Shown here piece after piece: positions 5,100-10,372 of a DNA stretch of 11,900 nt. Under the pieces are notes generated by a model, which ran no database searches, was not told the origin of the DNA, and worked only from the letters and a program-made list of their open reading frames with translations. Position numbers and translations under genes: made by a program. The stretch comes from JARIHD01 sp964610985. GTDB taxonomy: Bacteria; Patescibacteriota; Saccharimonadia; Saccharimonadales; UBA4665. Position 1 is the stretch's first letter. Every line of letters begins with the position of its first letter. The DNA is taken from the NCBI GenBank assembly GCA_964610985.1, contig CAZSZJ010000033.1, positions 1-11,900 of the forward strand, read 5' to 3'.

Positions 5100-6410
5100 A
5101 TGCATATTTATTTCTCGGGGATCGGTGGTGCGGCCATTGGCCCACTCGCGCTGATTGCCAAAAAGGCGGGCTATGACGTCTCGGGTTCGGACAAACAAGA
5201 CAGCTCGTATTTGGTTTACTTGCGTGACCATGGCATAACCAATATTCACGTCGGGCAGGAGTACGACCAAATCGCGGCCGTGCTTGCAGCCCAACCAATC
5301 GATTGGTTCGTCTACACTTCGGCCCTGCCCATTGAATTCCCGGACGCTCCAGAACTAAAATTTTGCAGCGAGAATGCGATTAGAGCCACTAAACGCGACG
5401 AGTTCCTAAACGCCCTGCTGGAGCAAAAAAAGCAAAAACTGATAGCGGTCGCCGGTACCCATGGCAAAACAACTACCACCGCCATGGCCATTTGGCTGTT
5501 CAAGCAGCTCAGTATTCCGGTCAACTATTCAGTGGGCGCAAAGTTCAACTTTGGCGACATGGGCGAATTTAGCAGCGAAGCCGAATATTTTGTATACGAA
5601 GCCGATGAATTTGACCGTAACTTTTTGGCGTTTAAGCCCTTCGTGGCACTCATTACCGGCATCGACTGGGATCACCCGGACATTTATCCTACCCGCGAAG
5701 AATACAACCAAGCGTTCCGCCAATTTTTGGCCCAGTCGGCACGCGCCTTTTTGTGGAGAGGCGACGTAAAGCGTCTAGAACTCGCCGCCACTTCGGACAT
5801 CACCGAACTTGACGAGCACGACCCGCAGATAGATACCTTGCTCACCTTGCCCGGCGGCGTCAACCGTCTCGATGCGTGGCAAGTAGCGCACACGCTGGCC
5901 GAGCTCACCAAACAACCCTTTGATCAGCTCATAGCCCACCTCAACAACTTTCCCGGTGTTTCGCGCCGTTTCGAACGGATCGCTCCAAATATTTACTCCG
6001 ATTACGCACACACGCCGCCCAAAATCCGCGGTGCGCTGCAGGTCGCCGAAGAGACCAATCCAGACAACGTCGTCGTTATATACGAGGGTCTGCACAACAC
6101 GCGCCAACACTTCATAAAAGACGAGCTGGCACAGCTGTTTGAGGGCGTCAAACAGCTCTACATCGTACCGAGCTATCTGGCGCGCGAAGACCCTAAGCTT
6201 GCCCTACTTACTCCCAAAGATCTCGTTGGGCTATTAAGTGCCGAGACACGGACAGTCGCGCACGCTGCCGCACTCAATGCCAACCTGGAGCAAATCGTTC
6301 AAAAACACGCCGACAATGGCGACCTGGTGATCGCCCTCAGCGCTGGCGGCGGTGGCAGTCTCGATGAATGGCTGCGCAAAACCTTCCAGAAACCAGAAAA
6401 AACTAAATAA
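5100..6410 (+). CDS. murC: MurC-like UDP-N-acetylmuramate ligase
   Basis: Mur ligases add amino acids to UDP-MurNAc during peptidoglycan precursor synthesis; MurC adds L-Ala using ATP. The 436 residues show all three domains. The N-terminal Rossmann domain starts with SGIGGAAIG and VSGSD (UDP-substrate domain of MurC/Mpl). The ATPase domain has the P-loop AGTHGKTTT (118-126) and EADEFDRNFL (167-176). NFPGVSRRFE (283-292) leads into the C-terminal domain with DYAHTPPKI (301-309) and ALSAGGGGS near the end. Odd points: the usual MurC DYAHHP is DYAHTP here, the usual PHrysRT region reads GLHNTRQHF (330-338), and the DHPDIY stretch (191-196) resembles Mpl. It may therefore be a divergent MurC or a MurC/Mpl relative with another acceptor. 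The last 8 bp overlap the convergent gene at 6403. Confidence 0.85.
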   Translation: MHIYFSGIGGAAIGPLALIAKKAGYDVSGSDKQDSSYLVYLRDHGITNIHVGQEYDQIAAVLAAQPIDWFVYTSALPIEFPDAPELKFCSENAIRATKRDEFLNALLEQKKQKLIAVAGTHGKTTTTAMAIWLFKQLSIPVNYSVGAKFNFGDMGEFSSEAEYFVYEADEFDRNFLAFKPFVALITGIDWDHPDIYPTREEYNQAFRQFLAQSARAFLWRGDVKRLELAATSDITELDEHDPQIDTLLTLPGGVNRLDAWQVAHTLAELTKQPFDQLIAHLNNFPGVSRRFERIAPNIYSDYAHTPPKIRGALQVAEETNPDNVVVIYEGLHNTRQHFIKDELAQLFEGVKQLYIVPSYLAREDPKLALLTPKDLVGLLSAETRTVAHAAALNANLEQIVQKHADNGDLVIALSAGGGGSLDEWLRKTFQKPEKTK

Positions 6411-8067
6411 AGGCAGCGGCAAAGAACGCGGCAACGATGATTGCCAGCATAATCCAAAAAACAGGGCCAGGCACGCCGGATGTCTTTTTGTTTTCTGATG
6501 CCATTCGATGCTGCGGATCGATGCGCGCAGGCATGCCCCCGGGGAGACTCGGTGTTGTCAGACCGCTCGGCAATGACGAGTCGTATCGAATAGGTGCGTG
6601 TTGGTCCTGCTGCACGCCCATAAGACTGACCGCACCAGCGGCCGTACTGTCGCCCAGCCGATCGCGCTGGATTTCTTGTTGGCGCTCTCGATGAAAGCCT
6701 TGGCCAAATTCTTGCGTATTACTTACAACGTTTCCGCGTTTGTCCAGCTCTAGATTCAACCAAGTGGTAGATTGCTGTTTGGTTTCGGGGGTAAGGCGCT
6801 GACCGGCAGCTTCTTGCCCTTGCTGCGGCGGTGACATTTCGGCCACTGGAGGCTTATTCTGCGTGGCCAGGCGAGGAGATTCGACGCGCTGCGTTGGGAT
6901 ATGAGGGGCACTTTCGGCGACTAGAGACACACCGGTGACAGCGGCCGAACGTTCAGCTTGCATCTGCATGCGCTGTACTTCCTGGCTTTGGCCACTCTGT
7001 TTTTGTTCGAATTGGTTTTGACGTGATTGCAGCTCGGCCATATTCTTACCAGTGTCGGATTGCAACTGGTCTATACGATTACCGAGTTTTTTGCGTGTGC
7101 GGCGGTTGCCGATCCAGTTGCCGACGCCCATTAGGCGGGCCAGCGGATCAGTGCCTATACGCCGTTCGCCAGTCGGAGCAATCGGAAGATTGGCCGGAGC
7201 GGGTGCGGTGTTATAATTGGGCCCAACACCTCCAGCAGCAGCCAACGGATATACATTCGGGTTCAAAGACGGTACGCCTCCCATTCCCATTCCAGCCGAA
7301 GGACGCGGAGGGACAGGCGGTTGTCCACCGCCGCCAGCCGCACCACCGGGTGGGGGTAGCGGCGTGTTTGGCGAATAGTAGTTGTAGTGCGGCCATTGGT
7401 TGGCGGTCGCAGCTTGCGTGTTTGGAGATGGCGCCGTATACCGCGGCAGTGGGATTTGTGGCGTGCTTGCGGGGGGAACGGGTGCGTAGTCATCGCCGTC
7501 TTCGGCGTAGTCTTCGATGGTGGGCAGTTCGCCAAAGGCATCAATTAAAGACCCGCTTTGTGATTCAAAAGCCGTGGTTGCAGGTGCAGGTTGTTCGGAC
7601 GCACCGGAAGCGGACACAACTTCGGTGACATCAGGAAACTCGGCAGCAAGGCCCTTCTGGTTTTCGATAACTTCGGCTGGCTTTGATTCGAGGGGGCGAA
7701 GCAATGTGGCCACTGGCGCGCGAGGAATAACTGGACGAAATGGCTTTTTGAACTGCTTTTCTCCGGTCGTTGTTTCTTCTTCGTCGTCTTCTTCGGAGCT
7801 GTTGGCAGTCTCTTCCTCGGCGTCGGTCTCGGCTGGTTTTTCGGATTCTTTGCCGTCTTTTACCTGCAAATTCTCATGGCGGTCGAACAATACAACGGCT
7901 TCAGGTATGAGGGGAACAACGCGGCGCACTTCCGGTTTTGTTTCCGGATCCGGGATAAGTCGCAATGACTCAACAGGACGCACAACTTTCGAGAAATATT
8001 GCTCGATCGCGGGGCGCTTTTTACTACTGCTGTCGTCTTCGCCGGACTTGCTCGGGGTTCGTTCCAT
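6403..8067 (-). CDS. Large disordered C-terminally membrane-anchored protein (554 aa)
   Basis: I do not recognise this protein. It is mostly low-complexity. Residues 1-60 are charged, with a VVRPVESLRLIP stretch. An acidic run of Glu, Asp, Ser and Thr lies at about 80-103. Pro/Ala/Thr-rich sequence follows, and 225-300 is rich in Pro, Gly, Tyr and Asn (LPPPGG, then PPVPPRPS). Residues 303-330 are basic (RRTRKKLGNR), and 330-372 are Gln-rich and could form a coiled coil. A more regular stretch with WLNLELDKRGNVV and FHRERQQEIQRDR lies at 436-470. A single hydrophobic helix (about 535-553) ends the chain, so the protein is probably tail-anchored with its bulk in the cytoplasm. There is no signal peptide. 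The start at 8067 has no clear ribosome site. Its end overlaps the murC-like gene by 8 bp, tail to tail. A scaffold or division/envelope role is possible but not shown. Confidence 0.8.
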   Translation of the reverse strand: MERTPSKSGEDDSSSKKRPAIEQYFSKVVRPVESLRLIPDPETKPEVRRVVPLIPEAVVLFDRHENLQVKDGKESEKPAETDAEEETANSSEEDDEEETTTGEKQFKKPFRPVIPRAPVATLLRPLESKPAEVIENQKGLAAEFPDVTEVVSASGASEQPAPATTAFESQSGSLIDAFGELPTIEDYAEDGDDYAPVPPASTPQIPLPRYTAPSPNTQAATANQWPHYNYYSPNTPLPPPGGAAGGGGQPPVPPRPSAGMGMGGVPSLNPNVYPLAAAGGVGPNYNTAPAPANLPIAPTGERRIGTDPLARLMGVGNWIGNRRTRKKLGNRIDQLQSDTGKNMAELQSRQNQFEQKQSGQSQEVQRMQMQAERSAAVTGVSLVAESAPHIPTQRVESPRLATQNKPPVAEMSPPQQGQEAAGQRLTPETKQQSTTWLNLELDKRGNVVSNTQEFGQGFHRERQQEIQRDRLGDSTAAGAVSLMGVQQDQHAPIRYDSSLPSGLTTPSLPGGMPARIDPQHRMASENKKTSGVPGPVFWIMLAIIVAAFFAAAFI

Positions 8068-8109
8068 AGTTCCAAGGGCGGTTAATCTAGTAATGAATGT
8101 TACTTTTTT

Positions 8110-8115
8110 ATTATA
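8110..8115 (-). promoter_or_regulatory. Candidate -10 (TATAAT) for the 554-residue gene
   Basis: A perfect TATAAT at 8115-8110 on the minus strand predicts a start near 8103 and a 36-nt leader. There is no convincing -35 at 16-18 bp and no TGn extension. It lies downstream of a second candidate promoter at 8162-8134. Confidence 0.4.
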
Positions 8116-8133
8116 CGCGGTTTACAGGACCTA

Positions 8134-8162
8134 ACTATAGAATATTTTACTCTTATTTGCAA
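8134..8162 (-). promoter_or_regulatory. Second candidate promoter for the 554-residue gene
   Basis: On the minus strand TTGCAA (8162-8157), a 17-bp spacer and TATAGT (8139-8134, 5/6) predict a start near 8127 and a leader of about 60 nt. The element begins 6 bp after the mazG-like stop codon. Tandem use with the TATAAT at 8115-8110 is possible. Confidence 0.4.
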
Positions 8163-8167
8163 TATAA

Positions 8168-8500
8168 TTAGCGGTTATCTCCGGCGCCTTTTTGGACGCC
8201 GCGGGCTTTTCGGCTGGCAAGTTTGGCGGCGTTGGTCTTGGCAACGTCATTCATAGAAACGCCGAGCATGGTGGCAAAGTTACTCAAATACCACAGCACA
8301 TCGCCGATCTCCTTGGCAATTTCTTCGATGTCTTCCGGAGTGATTTTGCCTTCGCGGTAGGCAACGATCTTCTTCCATTTTTCGGCGATCTCGCTGGACT
8401 CACCAGCGATACCGAGCACCATAATAGTCTTGTCCATCAGCGGATCAGGGTGCGATATAAGGGTCGAGGGCGCTTGTTTTTGGTATTCGTCGAATGTCAT
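8168..8500 (-). CDS. MazG-like nucleotide pyrophosphohydrolase
   Basis: MazG-fold enzymes hydrolyse (d)NTPs, often non-canonical ones, to the monophosphate and pyrophosphate, using Mg ions in the cytoplasm. The 110-residue product has the family's metal-binding pattern: Glu34-x-x-Glu37 in GESSE and Glu64-x-x-Asp67 in EIGDVLWYL. The length fits a single-domain MazG-like protein rather than two-domain MazG. The last ten or so residues are basic. AAGGAG lies at 8513-8508, 7 nt before the ATG at 8500, the clearest Shine-Dalgarno site in the window. The gene follows tsaC by 15 bp and is probably the last of a three-gene unit starting at 9518. Nucleotide preference cannot be read from the sequence. 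Confidence 0.88.
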   Translation of the reverse strand: MTFDEYQKQAPSTLISHPDPLMDKTIMVLGIAGESSEIAEKWKKIVAYREGKITPEDIEEIAKEIGDVLWYLSNFATMLGVSMNDVAKTNAAKLASRKARGVQKGAGDNR

Positions 8501-8515
8501 ATTATTTCTCCTTCG

Positions 8516-9088
8516 CTATAACTCTACTGGACCTTGCCGCAGTAGTTCAATACTACCAGTTTCGTTTAGGCGGACGAGGGTCGATGGAAGATCGCCGACT
8601 ACCGTGCCGCCATCTACATAAAAATCAATGGTTTCACCAAAATACGCTTGCGCTTCGGTGAGTGTTGTGGCCGTTGGTTCGCCGGGCATGTTGGCGCTAC
8701 TTGTCAAAAGTGGGCCGGTTTGCTGCAGGAGTTTTTGGAGGGTTGGGTCGGCCGGGACGCGCACGGCGAGCGAACGTTTACCTTGGTCCAGGTACGCTAA
8801 TTTGTTGTGGTCGGGCAATACGATACTGAGCGCGTTTGGCCAATAACCAGCAACTTTTTCCAGATACGATGCTTCGATGCCCAGCTGTATGAGCTGCTCG
8901 ACGCTAGCGGCGATGACCGTGCCGGGTTTGCCTTCGCGGTGCTTTGCCTGATACAAACGAGCAACGGCGCTGGGGTCAGCGGCCCGCGCCACAATACCGT
9001 AAACAGTATCGGTGGGCAATACGCCCACCTTGCCACTGAGCAGCAAGCGCACCATCTCAGGATCGGTTACGGTATTAAAAATATTCAT
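8516..9088 (-). CDS. tsaC: L-threonylcarbamoyladenylate synthase (TsaC/YrdC/Sua5 family)
   Basis: The enzyme makes threonylcarbamoyl-AMP from threonine, bicarbonate and ATP, the first step toward the t6A37 modification of ANN-decoding tRNAs. The 190-residue length matches single-domain TsaC/YrdC (Sua5 is longer). PTDTVYG lies at residues 25-31, KHREGKP at 49-55 (the basic KxR motif that binds ATP phosphates), and LLTSSANMPGEPT near 132-145. All are hallmarks of the family. The start ATG at 9088 follows the stop of the upstream anchored protein after a single base (TAA-T-ATG), without a Shine-Dalgarno site, so translation is likely coupled. The other genes of the t6A pathway are not in the window. 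Confidence 0.92.
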   Translation of the reverse strand: MNIFNTVTDPEMVRLLLSGKVGVLPTDTVYGIVARAADPSAVARLYQAKHREGKPGTVIAASVEQLIQLGIEASYLEKVAGYWPNALSIVLPDHNKLAYLDQGKRSLAVRVPADPTLQKLLQQTGPLLTSSANMPGEPTATTLTEAQAYFGETIDFYVDGGTVVGDLPSTLVRLNETGSIELLRQGPVEL

Positions 9089-9089
9089 A

Positions 9090-9518
9090 TTACTGTGATT
9101 GTAAATAAATCAGGATTGCGACCGCTGAGAGACCTATCATAAGACAGATGGCGCCAACAATCGCACCGATAGGAAGAGGTTTGTGGTCATTTTCGTGAGT
9201 CTTGGTTGGGGCCGGCTGTTCAGCTATTTGTTCCAAAAATGGTATCTTGTCTGCAGTGACCTGCTTTGCTGCGCCTATGGAAATGGGCAGTTCGGTCGTG
9301 TCTGGTGGTGCCGGTCTTGGTTCGGTTATGGCCTCTGGAGCGCGAACATGATCGGCCGGAGGAACCGACGAAACGGTGACGGATGGTGGCATAGCGGTAT
9401 GCGCTGCGGTAGTTGAACCTATATGCCCGGGTACAGGGGGAACGGCAGCCGTTTGCCGGGGGGCGGTTACGTCCATAACTGGTCCTGTAGCTGGTCTAGG
9501 ATTAGGGCTCGAGTGCAT
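9090..9518 (-). CDS. Proline-rich C-terminally anchored membrane protein (142 aa)
   Basis: I do not recognise this protein. Residues 1-110 are rich in Pro, Ala, Thr and Val with no clear fold, ending in a more charged stretch (QVTADKIPFLEQIAEQPAP, then KTHENDHKPLP). One hydrophobic helix spans about 117-138 and the chain stops four residues later, so it should be tail-anchored with the disordered part in the cytoplasm. It resembles a small version of the 554-residue protein at 6403 in layout, though no clear sequence similarity is visible by eye. It is the first gene of a unit with tsaC (1-nt gap) and mazG. No Shine-Dalgarno site is seen, and a TGATATACT promoter lies 14 nt before the ATG. 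Confidence 0.78.
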   Translation of the reverse strand: MHSSPNPRPATGPVMDVTAPRQTAAVPPVPGHIGSTTAAHTAMPPSVTVSSVPPADHVRAPEAITEPRPAPPDTTELPISIGAAKQVTADKIPFLEQIAEQPAPTKTHENDHKPLPIGAIVGAICLMIGLSAVAILIYLQSQ

Positions 9519-9532
9519 ATTTTTCTAGTTTT

Positions 9533-9541
9533 AGTATATCA
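9533..9541 (-). promoter_or_regulatory. Extended -10 promoter for the anchored protein-tsaC-mazG unit
   Basis: The minus strand reads TGA-TATACT at 9541-9533, with a 5/6 hexamer. The predicted start near 9526 leaves a leader of about 8 nt before the ATG at 9518, too short for a normal ribosome site. The TGA is also the stop codon of the mutY-like gene, so gene end and promoter overlap. Confidence 0.5.
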
Positions 9542-10360
9542 TGACTGCAACTGATAAGCATTACCAGAAAGCATGATCAAACCCTCTTTATGCAAATCGC
9601 CTAGAACATCGGTCAGGCGGTCATCGGGTATGCGTCCGGCAAGTTCTTTGGAGGTATGCGGACCGTCTAATAGCATTTTGAGCACCCGGCCGCGGATCTG
9701 ACGCCTGGAACCCTGAAACCTTGACTGTTTGGCATACGATTTACTGGCGCGCGATACATTGCCTACCGTCTGCTTAAGATACGTACCGTAGTCCATGAGC
9801 GCCCAGTACCATTGACGCGGATTTTCCGGTGGCAGTGTTTCTTGCAGCACCGCGGCGATGTCTTTGTCGGCCACTCCCGTACGATCTGCAAAAAAATGAT
9901 GAATATACACGGTACGGATGTTTGTTTCGATAAAGATAACCGGCTGGTTGAAGGCGTATGCCTGGATTGCTCCGGCTGTATTTGGGCCGATGCCGGGCAA
10001 TGCTACCAGTTCTGTGGGGGTATCGGGCAGCCTGCCACTATGCCGTTCAATAATGGCGCCTGCGGCCTGCCACAAAAACTTGGCGCGACGGTTGTAGCCA
10101 AGTCCGCTCCACTGCATGAGCACACTATTGAGTGGTGCCGCCGCCAAGGTCCGAAAATCCGGAAAGGCCTGCATGAATGCTTGGTATTTTGGCACCACCC
10201 GCGTTACCTGCGTCTGCTGTAGCATTATTTCGGACACGAGTATGTGGTAGGTGTTATGCTCACCATCAGAATCGTGCAAACGCCACGGCAAATCATGCCG
10301 GCCGTGCTGGCGGTAATACTCCCACACTATTTCCTGGAATGTCCGGTCGGTTTTGGTCAT
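9539..10360 (-). CDS. mutY: MutY-like adenine glycosylase without Fe-S cluster
   Basis: MutY removes adenine mispaired with 8-oxoguanine in base-excision repair. The HhH-GPD core is clear: the helix with catalytic Glu44 in VSEIMLQQTQV, GLGYNRRAK, and the helix-hairpin-helix LPGIGPNTAGAI (121-132). Three departures stand out. The position normally held by the catalytic Asp (vlDgNv) reads FIETNI, so Asp is Glu145. The protein has no cysteine at all, so the usual four-Cys [4Fe-4S] loop is missing. In place of the NUDIX-like C-terminal domain there is a tail of about 50 residues (224-273) with a winged-helix look (RGRVLKMLLDGPHTSKELAG, then LGDLHKEGLIML). The length is 273 residues against about 350 for typical MutY. 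I chose the ATG at 10360; a GTG at 10366 would add two residues. It begins 12 bp after the upstream gene's stop and may be cotranscribed with it. The specificity may differ from true MutY. Confidence 0.85.
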   Translation of the reverse strand: MTKTDRTFQEIVWEYYRQHGRHDLPWRLHDSDGEHNTYHILVSEIMLQQTQVTRVVPKYQAFMQAFPDFRTLAAAPLNSVLMQWSGLGYNRRAKFLWQAAGAIIERHSGRLPDTPTELVALPGIGPNTAGAIQAYAFNQPVIFIETNIRTVYIHHFFADRTGVADKDIAAVLQETLPPENPRQWYWALMDYGTYLKQTVGNVSRASKSYAKQSRFQGSRRQIRGRVLKMLLDGPHTSKELAGRIPDDRLTDVLGDLHKEGLIMLSGNAYQLQS

Positions 10361-10372
10361 GACCACGGTATC

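Noticed and set aside
7023..7628. 201-codon plus-strand open frame
   Set aside because: Also antisense to the 554-residue gene, rich in Cys, Arg and Trp as expected of a shadow frame, with no recognisable domain.
7517..8134. 205-codon plus-strand open frame, Ser-rich
   Set aside because: It is antisense to the 554-residue gene; its composition mirrors the Glu/Asp/Pro-rich low-complexity coding strand and it has no ribosome site or family motif.
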